A stretch of DNA of 64,000 bases from Adiantum capillus-veneris (taxonomy: Eukaryota > Streptophyta > Polypodiopsida > Polypodiales > Pteridaceae): assembly GCA_014529385.2 (NCBI GenBank), contig CM043958.1, positions 119,731,518-119,795,517 on the forward strand. The letters run 5' to 3'. The position numbers were made by a program, and so were the translations under genes. Below, piece by piece: positions 11,950 through 24,000 of the stretch. The notes below the pieces were generated by a model. The model ran no database searches. It had not been told where the DNA came from and saw only the letters and a program-made list of their open reading frames with translations. Numbering within the stretch: the stretch's first letter is position 1; each line of letters opens with the position of its first letter.

Positions 11950-13089
11950 TGTTAGGAGTTTTTTTGAGCAAGGGATTGCGCATATGTTCATACACATGCA
12001 TGGTGCATCAAATAAAGGATTGCCCATTTTCTAGAGCTAGGTGGTTATGTGGGGCCCACATGTGTACAGGTAGGACAGTGTGTACATAGTGCATCGATTT
12101 TCACTATTACTAGTACCAGTGTGTTTTTTCTATAATAATGAGGAGTTGGTAGTGCATAAAACTTCTCGAGGAAGCTATCCGCGGGCCGACGACATGAGGT
12201 AAGCAGGTGCGTCAGATGGCATCTAGTGGCGTCAGGAGGGCGAACGGGGTCAATATTTGCACGCGGATGAGGACGGACACAACGTGGGTGTTTTCTTGTG
12301 AGAGTTATGCAGAAAGGTCATCATTAGGACCAATTTTTGGGGCCACTTCACGTGGTTGCGAGACGCATTATTGAAAAGAAATGAGTGCCAGGTGTGCGGA
12401 TGATGCAAAAAGGTGACAACTATGCACTGCGAGGTCAGTTTTTGGCCTGTTCGGGATCCGTTTGAGGTCATCTAAAAGGCCAAGGGTGCCCAACTAATAA
12501 AGCTAAGTGTGGGAACTGAAAAAATAGAGAGAAGACCAGAAAAAACGTGGAGAAGAGAGGAGGAGCAGCCGCAACTGTGTTTTTGCTCATTTTGGAGCCT
12601 ATTTTGGCCGTAAACTGCTCATCCGAGGTCGGATTTGAGCACTTTGACATTGTAGACTGGGGTTTTGGGCCGTTCCGGACGCGATGGCGCTGTCCATTTT
12701 GCCAAATTCCTCACTCTTTTCCTGCTGTTTTTCTGTGTAAGTTTCTCCTATGAATGAAGCTTCTTCTCCAATTTGTGATTGTATCTGGCTTATTTTACCG
12801 ATATTGTGTGAGCTATTTGCCCCATTGGTGTTGGCCCAAGCTCATTTGTATCTAAACATCAAAAATTCTCCTCTTTTGAGCTGAGTTTTTTGGGTGTGTG
12901 TGTGTGGGTCTGTGTGTGGAGTGGGCAAGTGGATAGTCTCTCTCCTCTCACTCCATAGGTGTGTTCCCTGTCTCGGCCAGGTGTGTTGTGTAAGCCGAGT
13001 GGTGCCCCATAGTGTGTGTGTGTGTATCTTCCCAAGAGTGTGTGTCGGGTCGTTATAGAGGCGCTGTGTGTGTTTTCATCCCGCTCACA
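11950..13089 (+). repeat. Element A right (3') LTR
   Basis: Starts TGTTAGGAG and ends CCGCTCACA, 1,140 bp, and matches 4350-5495. The purine-rich stretch before it (GGCTGAGGGATGGGCAAATTA, just left of 11950) is the candidate polypurine tract. The duplication ACGT follows at 13090-13093. Confidence 0.93.
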
Positions 13090-13741
13090 ACGTGTAAGGT
13101 CTCTGACCCGACCCAAAAGAGCACCATTGTACCATGAAATGAATATAATGGAAAAAGTTACTATTTTTAGCAGTTTTCCGAATTTTGTCAGTGCCATGAT
13201 GTTTAGAATGTTTAAAAGCTTCAAAATGTGAATTAAAATAATTTTTGTAAAAAATTTCCAAAAATAGAAAGTTTTTGGTCACCTGACCTGTCTAGTTTTG
13301 ACCGTCTCGAAAAACTGCACCCGTACCCCGAATTTGAAAAAATGCATTTTTCGGACCCCGGGGGCTGCTAAATATGGCAGGTACTCGGACCAATACGCCT
13401 TAGTTAGGGCTCGGTATAGCAATTTTCGGCATCAAATTCCTTCATCAAATCCCGTTTTAGCCTAAAACCAAAATTTCCCAAAATTGCCCAGGGAGACACC
13501 GGGGCTCGAGGCTGTGTGGGAGCACGCTCCAAGCCACTCCAGGTCAGCTTTAGCAGCTAGGGGGCGCCTTTTGTCCTTGTGGGAGTCTTGGGAGAGTTTC
13601 CAAGCTTGCAACTAAGTGTGAGAGCCAGTTAACCAAGCTAACTGGACACTTGGTGGGTAGGAGACTGGACTTGCCATGCTTAACTGGAGTAGCTCCTAGA
13701 TGCATAAAGCAAGCAGGGTCGATTTTCAGCGTGAGGAGGCC

Positions 13742-13746
13742 TATTT

Positions 13747-13749
<3 letters not shown>
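13742..13749 (+). promoter_or_regulatory. Candidate TATA box of element B LTR
   Basis: TATTTAAA, also present in the right LTR near 30640 in the same context (GAGGCCTATTTAAA). Its position about 940 bases before the leader-exon ATG fits an LTR promoter. No transcription data support it. Confidence 0.4.
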
Positions 13750-13779
<30 letters not shown>

Positions 13780-13798
13780 CTCTCACACACACCCAGTA

Positions 13799-13838
<40 letters not shown>

Positions 13839-14678
13839 CACACACCTTGGGGAGGTGCTGCCGATACACACACAGTTTTTGAAGGAGAAGCAAGGAGGGA
13901 GGTGCTGCCGAAATTCTCATCTTAAGGATTCATTGGATCAGAAAAATCAGAGGATTCTCAGCCCCTAATCACGGTAATTATGGTTTAATTCCGGTTGTTC
14001 TTAATTCTCATCATTATTCTCCCAAATTCTTCGTCTACTGTGCCTACTTTTAGCGATAATTCCCAATAGCTGCTCTCTAAGTTTACATAGCTATTCTCCA
14101 TTACATAATCATCATTCAATTAGCTAATTTATGCAGCCATTCATCATTCTTAATCGATGATTAATACATGATTAGGAAAGATTCTCTCTCTAGGCAGCAT
14201 AGTTAATAAATTGTCAGCCGTTAATAATGTAGATTTGATGAAATTCATTCTTTTACCATTCAATAGTATTGTAATTAAATTAAACTCAATCTTCTCTCAC
14301 ATTAAGATGTGATTAAAGCTAAAATTAAACCCTCATTAGGCCAAATAGAAGAGAATTTTCTATCACACATGCCTGCGGTAATTCTGCATCTTCAAATCAC
14401 ACTAGGAAAGTGATTGAGCTTGCTTACTTCATCTCTCTTGTAAATCAATCAGTAAAAATCTAAATTTCTTAATCATCTAAGCCAAGTGATTAACTTTAGA
14501 GCCAGTTCCCATAGGGAAAGTAAAGAATTATCCATAAAATTGCTAGGTCTCCAAGGAAAAATCTAATCTCTCGCATAAGGAGGATTCATTAATGATTCTA
14601 ATCTGCCAATTGTTTTGTTATGATGCTCTTGGATTTTAGCTCTTTTCTTCAAGTTTATCATTTAAAGTAGTGAGTAAA

Positions 14679-14819
14679 ATGGCTCCGGTTAAGAGAACTT
14701 GCTTCGGTAGTGCCCACGACCGCGAGGCGGGAACGAGCAATGTGAATGGAAAGGGAAAAGCTCCCATGGACGAACAAGTACCAGCCATCTCACGGGCCAT
14801 TGACGAAGAAATGGAAGAG
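14679..14819 (+). CDS. gag: Element B gag leader exon inside the left LTR (47 codons)
   Basis: ATG at 14679 opens a 47-codon frame (MAPVKRT, then AHDREAGTSNVNGKGKAPMD, ending EEMEE) that stops being open soon after a splice donor, GAG|GTAGGT at 14819/14820. The matching acceptor in the same phase is ATGTAG|GCACCG at 25703/25704. After it the frame runs straight into the gag body. The right LTR keeps the same 141-base frame (31554-31694) with the same donor. Without element C the intron would be about 1.9 kb and would remove the end of the LTR and the primer site. The splice is inferred. Confidence 0.6.
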
Positions 14820-15115
14820 GTAGGTCACAATTTCATTCAAGTTGTTTAAGTTAACATTGCACCCGTTCAACTAGGAAAGAACATATCCCCAAACATGTTG
14901 GAGAAATCCGACGAAAACCTCGGCATTGAATTCATTTGTACATTAAAGTCTAAAGTAGGAAAGAAATGATTGATGGGTATGCTGTTTGTAATAGTATAGA
15001 ATGTCTGCTAGGGAAAATTTAGCTCGACATGTTCATTCTATTTCCAATGTTGAATTAGTCCTGACCCCCCTACTGATCACAGGGGGCAGAGTTCCTCGTT
15101 AAGGGCTCTTGAATC

Positions 15116-15235
15116 CACGACTTGCTCTCTATACGGTGGATACCCATGACTTGCTTTCTATGCGGTGGGAACCCACGTCTTGCTTTCTATGCGGTGGGAG
15201 TGTCCATGTCGTGCTTTCTATGCGGTGGACATACC
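15116..15235 (+). repeat. Four-unit tandem repeat in element B LTR
   Basis: About 32-34 bp units built on CTTGCTTTCTATGCGGTGG occur four times, with a matching array in the right LTR at about 31986-32105. The role is unknown. Confidence 0.75.
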
Positions 15236-15903
15236 TAGTTGTATGGGTAGCTAGGCGACAACGGGAGGAGTAAACTCTCGCTGGAGGGGGGATGTTGTAC
15301 CTCTAGAACATTGGAATTTTAATGAATAAGTTTGAGTAGAATTTTTCCTAGAATACTGTCTTGGTGCCGCTTTGCAATACTGGTTGAAGGGTTGTCTTAA
15401 CGAACATTGTGATTCGGAATTTAATCAAGGAATGTTTATGTTGACAATTATTGTGGTAGTAATTAGGACACACAAGGAAGTGTGAGTGTGGGGGTGGAAA
15501 GTGGGGGCTTGGCTCAGGTTGCCAATGCGTATGAGAAGGGTGGTACCGATTGGTCGGGAACTGTGTGTCCCCATAGTGTTAAAATCGATAATAGTAATAT
15601 TCATTGCCCTTAGAGCGGCGAAGTCTCAAGTGTACGTGCCTCTGAAACATGGGGAAAAAGGCACTCGAGGTTTCTCTCCTCTTGGAAGGTGGGTCTTAGG
15701 ATCGCTAGATAGTTTAAGTATGCTTCCCCTACGAGGTGGAGATAGATCTCATTACTAGTAGGCTCGAACTCGACTCACTTTGTGATGAGAGATCATCCGC
15801 TAGTTGAACCCTAAACCACTTTGTTTGCTTCCGCTATAGATCTAGTGGCCACCAGGTTCACCATCAAATCCGCCGTTTGATACGGCGGGGTGGGGACCTC
15901 ACA

Positions 15904-16524
15904 CCTGAAATCAGAGCCTAGGTTAGGCTGAGAAATAAAGTTGTAATGTTTGAATATTTAAAAGGAACTGAAAGTATATAGGTAGCTGATCCAAATTCCT
16001 TGCATTGGTGTTGCACGAAGACCCCGTGCTAGAATATCAAAAGTTCAAAGTGTTTGAGCTTATTTACGAACAAGCTTGACGATCCCCAGTTTACCAATTC
16101 AGGCGAGATGTCATGGAGATACTGATGAAGGCTCATACGCCACACTCCACTCGCATCGATAGAGGATGGGGACTTGATTGGACACTTGCAGGTGGGGTTT
16201 ACTACATCAACGCTCGGAAGCTAGGATGCCTGGCTACCGATTTGGAGAAGATACGTTGGGGAGAAGAGTTGAGGGTGGTAGAGTTATTCTACTTGCTGCC
16301 TACCCAATTGGACCTGACTGTTTCAGGCGACTCCAAATCAAACCATCAACGACAGGCTCTTGGAAAAGGTCACCGAGGTGATCCCAGCGAACAGAGTCAA
16401 AACTTTTGGAGTACCAAAAGAAGAATCCCGGCTTGATATCTTAGTTTATTATCCACTCAAGGATGAGTAGAGGAACTACTTCACTAACAAAGTAGTGCAT
16501 CATGTGAACACAATCTCCTAGGCG
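15904..16524 (+). other. Element B primer site and leader up to the C insertion
   Basis: Just after the LTR, TGAAATCAGAGCC (15906-15918) resembles the initiator-methionine tRNA primer site common in plant gypsy elements, with mismatches. The rest is leader without a supported gene. It ends in AGGCG (16520-16524), the left duplication of element C, and resumes at 25488. Confidence 0.55.
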
Positions 16525-18081
16525 TGTCATAATAATCAATATCTAATTCTCCTAAATGATTTTCTCATATTAAACTGATCATTTAATGTGGGGAAGTGCC
16601 AGGGGAGAAAAAGCTAGAATATTGGTTAAGTTAGCAGACCGGCCACAGTAGAGATCCAAAGGAGGGAAAATAGGGATCTAATGGGGGGGGGGGGGGCATC
16701 TGCAAAATAACCATGTGCAACAATGGGCTAAAAAGACCCTAAGGTTCAGCCCATTAAGACTTCCAAAATGCTAAGGTTCCAAAATTCAAAGGTTGTGTCC
16801 AAAGGTCAACCCTAGGGAAAATTGGATGCTTTGTGTGTGCCCTAAAAGTCTTCGCACATCCCTACATGGGAGGGGGCGAGCCCTTCTTCTAGGGGATGAG
16901 AGAGAAATCCACACACACACACACACACACAGGCTCCCTTTACAAAAAGGGAATTAGGGACACATGTCAGCTCCCTAGGCCAGATGCCCACAAGGTGTGC
17001 CCAATTGCTATTGGATGGCCTTGGAGGTGGACCAATGAGATTTAGACTAGAGTAAATCTAGTTTAATTAATTTAAAAACATTTAATAAAAGAAACCAATG
17101 AGAATTAAGTCTCCTAGAAGACTATTGGGCAGTCTCCCAAGGGGTCCAATGAGCATTCAGGAGCCTCATGGCTTGCCTGATTCCTATTGGCCAGGAGGCA
17201 AAGGGGTCCAATGAGAGTTTAGTTTAATTATTTAATTACCTAAAGCTCTCACAAAAGGGGAAAGGGGGACACGTGTCAGAAGGCTATCACTTATGCTGCT
17301 TAATAATGATTGGCTTGACTTGGGGGGGACCAATGGGGAGCTTGCAAGAGCATTTAGCAAGAGGGCTCTCCCAAGAGAGAGAGGGGACTTATTTTTACAA
17401 GGCATTATCACACACACACACTCACACAAGCTCATGTGTGAAGAAAGAGATGACTATCTCTTCCCAAGCTTTAATGGAGAACTCATCACCTACTCCAAGC
17501 TTGTGAGATAGAAGCCTACATCAACACTCTCTTGGCATGTGGATGCAAATCCAACCAAGATCCAAGCTTCAATGCATGCTCATCTCCTCTACCAAGCTAA
17601 TTACTAAGCTAATCTATGCTAATATGAGTGATTATGTGAGGAGATGTACATCTTTCTCGTAAGATACTCCTTCTTCCTCTCAATATACTCTCATACCCTG
17701 CTAGCTCTCACCATCTTCGAAGGTGTGTGAGGTCTTGCGTTTGAGAACGGGGATAATTCAAGTTGTGTTTGTTAAGTGTTTTGCTTAGTGCGTGAAGTTT
17801 CCATCTTCATTGCACTAGCTAGTCTTGAAGGAACACAAAGAATTGTATTGTACAATGTCTCTCTTGATGGGAGAAACCATAATACAAAGCCTTTTGGAGG
17901 GGGGACCGGCTCCATGCAAATCCGGTCCTCAACTGTTGTCAATAGCTTAATTTCTCTCTCTTTTGAAAGTATTGTTGATGCTATCTAACTAGGTGTTATG
18001 CTTTTTGTTGCTCTCTCCACCCAAGCACTCTTGTAATTCTCATTAGGAATCTATTCTAATGAAATGCCATTAAATGTTACA
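16525..18081 (+). repeat. Element C LTR1
   Basis: 1,557 bp, TGTCATAATAATC to ATGTTACA. Contains a G-run (about 16684-16696) and CA microsatellites. Relative to LTR2 it lacks about 45 bp near its 3' end, between two GCC words. Confidence 0.9.
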
Positions 18082-18082
18082 T

Positions 18083-18094
18083 TGGTATCAGAGC
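18083..18094 (+). promoter_or_regulatory. Element C primer-binding site (initiator tRNA-Met type)
   Basis: TGGTATCAGAGC, one base after LTR1, is the classic plant primer site complementary to the 3' end of initiator tRNA-Met. Confidence 0.9.
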
Positions 18095-18482
18095 TCAAGG
18101 TTTCTCTTTTCTTGCTCAAGAAGGGAGGTCCTCAAGCTAGCTACAAATGGTTGGTATTTTTAATTGCCTGTGAGTAAGTAGAATAGGGATTTTTCAGCCT
18201 TGCAGTGCGTCTACCTTTGTGCAGTTAACGGGGCATCACCGTCGAGAGCTATGGTCTTTATAGTGGAGTCCTACGGGGCTTGCCTACGGCTTAACCACTA
18301 TTGAGCTATTAGAAGCTTGACAGGAGCCGGTGCTGTTTTGGTGTTGAAAGGCCCTCTCTTCTATTCCTTGCAATTAATGGTATTCGAGCCGTGGGTACAG
18401 TAGCTTGAGTGCTTTTCTAAAGGGATAAAGAGGAGTAGCAACTAGGGCTTGAAGTGCCAAAGTACACCTAAAGTTTGTTAGA
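18095..18482 (+). other. Element C leader
   Basis: Non-coding leader between the primer site and the gag start. No conserved ORF like the one in elements A and D was found here. Confidence 0.6.
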
Positions 18483-20966
18483 ATGGATGACAATAGTAAA
18501 GAGAGTGAAATTAATGTTGATAACTTTGATTTTGCTCATGAGCAAGCTACTAATGATGCTTCAATGCTTGTTAACTATCTTGTTACTAGGCTTCAACAAG
18601 CCATGGGCAATCCATCTCTCCAAAGTGAAGTGCAACGGCAGCTCCGTGCTCACGGGATTCTTCAAGCTATTCACCATGACGAGAGAACACCTAGGAAGCC
18701 TCCTTGTGAGACTCCCAAAAGAGGTCTCTCTCCAATTCGGGAAGAAGAAGAGAATCCTTATGAAGGGCTCAAGAATTTACTTCTTGATGATGCATCTCCT
18801 TCCCAAAGGAGAACTCAAGAGCCTCCACCGAAGGAACGAGAAAGAAGCGAGTCTCCCGCCACCTCGGCGGAGATGGCTCCACGAAGATGGCGGGCTAAAC
18901 GCTCTCCATCACCACCAAAACGGCGAAGACCATCGTATTCTTCTCCTCACCACAATTCAAAGAGGGATGATAAAAAGCAAGAGAAGAAAAAGGAGAGAAA
19001 GAGGATACCCTCTTCTCCATCTTCTTCATCCTCTTCCTCTTATGAAAGCTATGGTGAAGACGACAAAGATCAAGACAAGAAAAAGGCGAGAAAGAGGTCA
19101 CCCTCTTCTCCACCTTCTTCAAATTCTTCACCTTATGAAGAAAGTGATGGTGCAACCTTTGAACCATCAAAAAGAAGAGGCCATAGGAAATCATATGCCG
19201 CATGGAAGAGGTCGTCCAAGATGAAGAAATTCAAAGAGGGAGGGAAGAGCATCTCTTTCCTTACCTATGATGGTACCTTTGGTGCTACGGACAAAGTCTT
19301 GGCCTTTATCCAACAATTCGATGCGGCGTTTGGAGATGAGGCCTTCATGGAGTCCTCTAAGCTACGCCATGTAGCTATGCACTTTCAAAAGTCCGCCAGA
19401 CAATGGTGGTCTAGCCTACGAGCCAACGGTGAAGCTCCACGAACATGGAAGGCTTTAAGAGCCTCCATTATGAAGCAGTTTTTGGCCACCGATGCCAAAG
19501 ACAAAGTACTCACCGAATGGCGAAGCTTAAAGCTCTCTCCCAATGAATCCATCCACAACTATGTAGACAAGTTTTGGGACTTACAACTCAAAGCCACTGT
19601 CTTCAAAAAGTTGGATTTTGGAGAGCAAAAGCAACAATTTTGTGCTGGCTTAACAGAAGAAATGGCGGAGTATGTCAACTCCCAAAGGCCGCGTACCATA
19701 TCGGCGGTAATACACCACACTATGGTGGCCTCTCGAATCAATTTCCAAACGGGGGCAAAAAGAAATAATAAGCCCTCGGAAAACAAGGGTTCCAATGAGC
19801 CTAAGGGGAAGGACAATGTCCAAAATTCTCCTAAGGGAAACTCCAACAAAGCTAAAGAGAAGGGAGTTTACAAAGGTAAGAATAAACTCTCTGCTGAAGA
19901 GCTTGAGCGTTATCGTAAGGATAACCGGTGTTTCAAGTGCGGCGAACAAGGGCATGCGTACCGCGCTTGTCCCCAAAAGAACAACCGCCAAGATCCTCCT
20001 AGAGCTTCCTTGGTTGAAATCCAAGAGGAGGAGACTCACCAAACTCACCACAAAGGATCTCCTCTATGCCATGCTTGGGGAAAGGTAAGAGAACATGATG
20101 CTTTTATTCTCTTTGACCCTGGTTCTACTCACAATTTTATATCTATGGAGTTAGCCACCAAGCTAGGCATACAATCCTATGAGATGGGAGATGTCCTACC
20201 CACAGACAGTGCCTTCAAGGGGCAAGAAGCTTCAGTCACTCCCTTAATTGGGAAATTGAGGCTTCATGTCCAAGGCTATGTGGACAAAGAGGACTTCTTT
20301 ACCTCTCCTCTCAAGCATGAGGATGTAATCCTAGGGGCACCATGGTTTGACTGCCTGGCTGCCGATGTTAAATTTCTTGAAAGGAGAATCTCCTTTAAGT
20401 TCAGGGAAAAAGACATGTATATAGATGCTAAGGAAATGGGTAACACCATCCCCATTGTACATACACCAGCTGTCAACAAGTCAATAAAGAGCTCTATTTC
20501 CGTGTACATGATTTTTGTTAAAGATTCTCAAAATGAACCTAATGCTTTAACAAAAGAAAATCAAAGCAACCAAAAGGAATTAGAGTTATCCAATTTTCTC
20601 AAGGGGTTTCAAGATGTTTTTATTGACGACATCCCTTGTGAGCTACCTCCTAAACGAGGTAATGATGACCATGCAATCGAACTTCTTCCAGGAAGTTCAC
20701 CGCCTAACAAACCTCCTTATAGAGTTTCTCAAGCTCAACAAGAGGAGATTATGCGGCAAGTGCATGAGTTAGTTGAGAAGGGCATGGTTAGGCCTAGCTC
20801 ATCTCCATTTTGCTCACCTGTGCTATTAGTGCAAAAGAAAGACGGCACATATCGTATGTGTGTCGACTATAGGGCACTAAATAGGATCACTATCAAGAAT
20901 AGGTTTCCCGTTCCACGGGTAGAAGACCTATTTGATAACCTACAAGGATCGACCTACTTCATGTGA
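18483..20966 (+). CDS. gag-pol: Element C Gag-protease-RT polyprotein, truncated (827 aa)
   Basis: Single open frame from ATG 18483 ([17 protein letters not shown]). The N-terminal ~240 residues are an arginine/serine-rich, SR-protein-like segment ([35 protein letters not shown]). The Gag core follows ([31 protein letters not shown]-like region [20 protein letters not shown]). A CCHC knuckle [15 protein letters not shown] leads to a protease with [11 protein letters not shown] and VILGAPWFD. The RT starts ([35 protein letters not shown] is spread over about 35 residues) but stops at GSTYF, before the catalytic motif, because of a deletion. The intact length suggests it still made Gag and protease recently. 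Confidence 0.88.
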   Translation: MDDNSKESEINVDNFDFAHEQATNDASMLVNYLVTRLQQAMGNPSLQSEVQRQLRAHGILQAIHHDERTPRKPPCETPKRGLSPIREEEENPYEGLKNLLLDDASPSQRRTQEPPPKERERSESPATSAEMAPRRWRAKRSPSPPKRRRPSYSSPHHNSKRDDKKQEKKKERKRIPSSPSSSSSSSYESYGEDDKDQDKKKARKRSPSSPPSSNSSPYEESDGATFEPSKRRGHRKSYAAWKRSSKMKKFKEGGKSISFLTYDGTFGATDKVLAFIQQFDAAFGDEAFMESSKLRHVAMHFQKSARQWWSSLRANGEAPRTWKALRASIMKQFLATDAKDKVLTEWRSLKLSPNESIHNYVDKFWDLQLKATVFKKLDFGEQKQQFCAGLTEEMAEYVNSQRPRTISAVIHHTMVASRINFQTGAKRNNKPSENKGSNEPKGKDNVQNSPKGNSNKAKEKGVYKGKNKLSAEELERYRKDNRCFKCGEQGHAYRACPQKNNRQDPPRASLVEIQEEETHQTHHKGSPLCHAWGKVREHDAFILFDPGSTHNFISMELATKLGIQSYEMGDVLPTDSAFKGQEASVTPLIGKLRLHVQGYVDKEDFFTSPLKHEDVILGAPWFDCLAADVKFLERRISFKFREKDMYIDAKEMGNTIPIVHTPAVNKSIKSSISVYMIFVKDSQNEPNALTKENQSNQKELELSNFLKGFQDVFIDDIPCELPPKRGNDDHAIELLPGSSPPNKPPYRVSQAQQEEIMRQVHELVEKGMVRPSSSPFCSPVLLVQKKDGTYRMCVDYRALNRITIKNRFPVPRVEDLFDNLQGSTYFM

Positions 20967-21002
20967 GCCTACAATCATTGGCTCATACACAATTCTTTTC
21001 AT

Positions 21003-21266
21003 GTGAGCCTATTAAAGCCTTACAAAGGAGAGACACCTCAAGAACCAACTATTGAAGACCCACCGGAGATCGAGGACCAAGAAGAGGTGCTGCAGCCCGA
21101 ATCCATTCTCCGACATGAAGACAAGGTATTAAGAGGCGGTAAGACTATCCGACGATATCTTATTAAGTTTAAGAATTATCCTTTTGAAGATGCTAGATGG
21201 ATGCAAGGCATACAATTAAAGGATAGCCTAAACCTTGTCAATGCTTACAATGCTTCCCAAGAGTAA
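21003..21266 (+). pseudogene. pol: Element C chromodomain remnant
   Basis: The frame starts at HVSLLKPYKGETPQEP, the typical end of a chromovirus integrase, and runs into a chromodomain (LQPESILRHEDKVLRG, TIRRYLIKFKNYPFEDARW). It is in the same phase as the gag-pol frame. Everything from the RT palm to the integrase core is missing. The join carries a 13-bp duplication, TTCATGTGAGCCT, at 20958 and 20998. Confidence 0.85.
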
Positions 21267-21622
21267 GCAAATGTACAAAATGTTAAAAATGAACAAATTT
21301 TTTGTCTTATAAGACTCTCTTTTTCTTTATTTGTGCACAAAAATGAAGTAGTATGCATGCTTAGATCAAGTTTGCGGAGACGAAGTCTCCCAAACACCAA
21401 GTAGAGCTTGTCACTCTGCTATGGAAGACTGATAGGACTAATGTGCAGACATGCTTGCGGCAGCCTCAGGCTCTCAAGCGCCAAATGGACTAGTCATCCA
21501 TTGTGGAATGATGTCGTAGGGTAACATAGGGATCCTCTACCCGCTAAGAAAAGGACTCATGAATATGCTTTATCTTCTCTACACCATAGTCGAGGACGAC
21601 TATGATTTCAAGAGAGAGGTAA
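21267..21622 (+). other. Element C 3' untranslated region
   Basis: Non-coding stretch between the chromodomain stop and LTR2. The purine-rich TTCAAGAGAGAGGTAA just before 21623 is the candidate polypurine tract. Confidence 0.6.
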
Positions 21623-23225
21623 TGTCATAATAATCAATATCTAATTCTCTTAAATGATTTTCTCATATTAAAATGATCATTTAATGTGGGAAAGTGCCAG
21701 GGGAGAAAAACCTAGAATATTAATTAAGTTAGCAGACCGGCCACAGTAGGGATCCAAAGGAGGGAAAATAGGGATCCAATGGGGGGGGGGGGATCTGCAA
21801 AATAACCATGTGCAACAATGGGCTAAAAAGACCCTAAGGTTCAGCCCATTAAGACTTCCAAAATGCTAAGGTTCCAAAATTCAAAGGTTGTGTCCAAAGG
21901 TCAACCCTAGGGAAAATTGGATGCTTTGTGTGTGCCCTAAAAGTCTTCGCACATCCCTACATGGGAGGGGGCGAGCCCTAAAGGTAGGGGATGAGAGAGA
22001 AAGCCACACACACACACAGGCTCCCTTTTCACAAAGGGAATTAGGGACAAATGTCAGCTCCCTAGGCCAGATGCGCACAAGGTGTGCCCAATTCCTATTG
22101 GAAGATCCTTGAAGTGGACCAATGAGAATTAAGCTAGAGTAAATCTAGTTTAATTAATTTAAAAACATTTAATAAAAGAAACCAATGAGAATTAAGTCTC
22201 CTAGAAGACTATTGGGAAGTCTCCCAAGGGGTCCAATGAGCATTCAGGAGCCCAATGGCTTGCCTGATTCCTATTGGCCAGGAGGCAAAGGGGTCCAATG
22301 AGAGTTTAGTTTAATTATTTAATTACCTAAAGCTCTCACAAAAGGGGAAAGGGGGACACATGTCAGAAGGCTCTCACTTATGCTGCTTAATTATAATTGG
22401 ATTGACTTGGGGAGGGCCAATGAGGCTTCAGCAAGAGCAATTAGCAAGAGGGCTCGCCCAAGAGAGAGAGAGGGGGCTGATTTTTGCAAGGCATTATCAC
22501 ACACACACACACACACACACTCACACAAGCTCATGTGTGAAGAAAGAGAAGACTATCTCTTCCCAAGCTTTAATGGAGAACTCATCACCTACTCCAAGCT
22601 TGTGAGATAGAAGCCTACAACAACACTCTCTTGGCATGTGGATGCAAATCCAACCAAGAGCCAAGCTTCAATGCATGCTCATCTCCTCTACCAAGCTAAT
22701 TACTAAGCTAATCTATGCTACATATGAGTGATTATGTGAGGAGATGTACATCTTTCTCGTAAGATACTCCTTCTTCCTCTCAATCTACTCTCATACCCTG
22801 CTAGCTCTCACCATCTTCGAAGGTGTGTGAGGTCTTGGGTCTGAGAACGGGGATAATTCAAGTTGTGTTTGTTAAGTGTTTTGCTTAGTGCATGAAGCTT
22901 CCATCTTCATTGCACTAGCTAGTCTTGAAGGAACACAAAGAATTGTATTGTACAATGTCTCTCTTGATGGGAGAAACCATAATACAAAGCCTTTTGGAGG
23001 GGGGACCGGCTCCATGCAAATCCGGTCCTCAACTGTTGTCAATAGCTTAATTTCTCTCTCTTTTGAAAGTATTGTTGATGCTATCTAACTAGGTGTTATG
23101 CTTTTTGTTGCTCTCTCCATCCAAGCACTCTTGTAATTCTCATTAGGAATCTATTCTAATGAAATGCCCACTATGTTCATGCTAATTTCCGCTACACATA
23201 AGTTATTAGGCCATTGAATGTTACA
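21623..23225 (+). repeat. Element C LTR2
   Basis: 1,603 bp, TGTCATAATAATC to ATGTTACA, the most complete of the three LTR copies. Confidence 0.9.
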
Positions 23226-24000
23226 CATGGCCTTACAAAGACCTCAAGTGCGTGGATCCATTGATTTGCCAACACACAATTCCATGCAAGGAAGGGGTTT
23301 AGGCCAGGAAACAATGACCGTACACCTATAGTGGTTCTTTTTTCAAGAAGATTAAAGAGGAAATGAACAGATTATTAGAGGGTAGAATTCATTTTTGAGA
23401 TAGAACATACAAGGTGGGTATCTCCCATTGTTGTTGTAAGGAAAAATGATAAACTTCTCTTTGCATGATTTTCAAATAGGTCACGAGCCCAACAATAATT
23501 ATTCTTTGCCTATATAATTGACCATGCGCTTGAACAAGTAGCTGGTAAAGAGGCCTACAATTTTCTAGATGGATTCTCTAGCTACAAATTAGGTGTTAAG
23601 TGTTAATACTAGCTACTCAAGGTGCCAATGGAATGTCGCGGTGTGACATATGTAAAGAAATGGGTAATCATGGCACACAGATTGGCTACCTAGAGCACGA
23701 GCACTAATTGATCTATGAAAATATAATGACCAACTCACTATCTAAGATTGTAGAGATCCTTTAGCATGGGGGAGCCCCTCAATGCCAACTTCTATCTCAA
23801 GAATTGAACCTCGTTTGCTTGAGACTACTATTGTAATATCTGTTGACCTTTTAACGGATGAAACAATTAGCGAGGGTATAAATTTAGTGACAAAGAGATG
23901 TCACTATGAAAAGGAATAAAGTCCAAGGTTTTTTCCAAGAGAGTAAGTAGCTAACAATATAGGTCTAGACCTCAAATGATGAGACAAGCACCACCACCTC
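23226..24000 (+). pseudogene. Decayed reverse transcriptase of another gypsy element between LTR2 and LTR3
   Basis: Frames broken by many stops still show RT words in order: RRLKEEMNRLLEGR-like text near 23350, SPIVVVRKNDKLLF-like text near 23430, and EQVAGKEAYNFLDGFSSYKLG near 23535-23600. This matches the RT N-terminal to palm region of a gypsy element, but not the sequence of element C's own RT. It is far more decayed than C, so it is either an old insertion captured in the rearrangement or part of a second element. Confidence 0.6.

Larger units (their letters stand above)
4350..13089 (+). mobile_element. Element A: Tat-like Ty3/gypsy LTR retrotransposon, 8.7 kb
   Basis: Complete LTR-to-LTR element (TGTCAGG...CTCACA) with 4-bp duplication ACGT at 4346-4349 and 13090-13093. 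The order is LTR, primer site, small leader ORF, gag, protease, reverse transcriptase, RNase H, a second RNase H, integrase, LTR. The second RNase H between the first and the integrase is the hallmark of the Tat group of plant gypsy elements. Pol carries one frameshift and three in-frame stops, so the copy is dead, but gag and integrase are open. It sits exactly on the junction between the RPL7A retrocopy and element B. The two LTRs differ by only a few percent by eye. Confidence 0.93.
13093..15903 (+). repeat. Element B left (5') LTR, 2.8 kb
   Basis: Starts TGTAAGGTCTCTGACCCG and ends GGTGGGGACCTCACA. It matches the right LTR (29988-32507 plus 42479-42744). It holds CA-rich microsatellites (13750-13835), a TATA-like box, a 47-codon open leader exon (14679-14819) and a four-unit tandem repeat (about 15116-15235). 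It preserves the empty site for element D: GTGTACGTGCCTCTG near 15635. Confidence 0.93.

Noticed and set aside
13745-13840. CRISPR-like array
   Set aside because: The regular repeats are CA dinucleotides in a plant LTR, with no spacers.
18083-18094. tRNA gene at the TGGTATCAGAGC match (and at 40431-40450)
   Set aside because: Only the 3' end complement is present, directly after an LTR. These are primer-binding sites.
20967-21002. Hairpin-like TGAGCC...GGCTCA as a functional site
   Set aside because: It is a six-base stem inside the deletion scar of element C and is better explained as repair filler.
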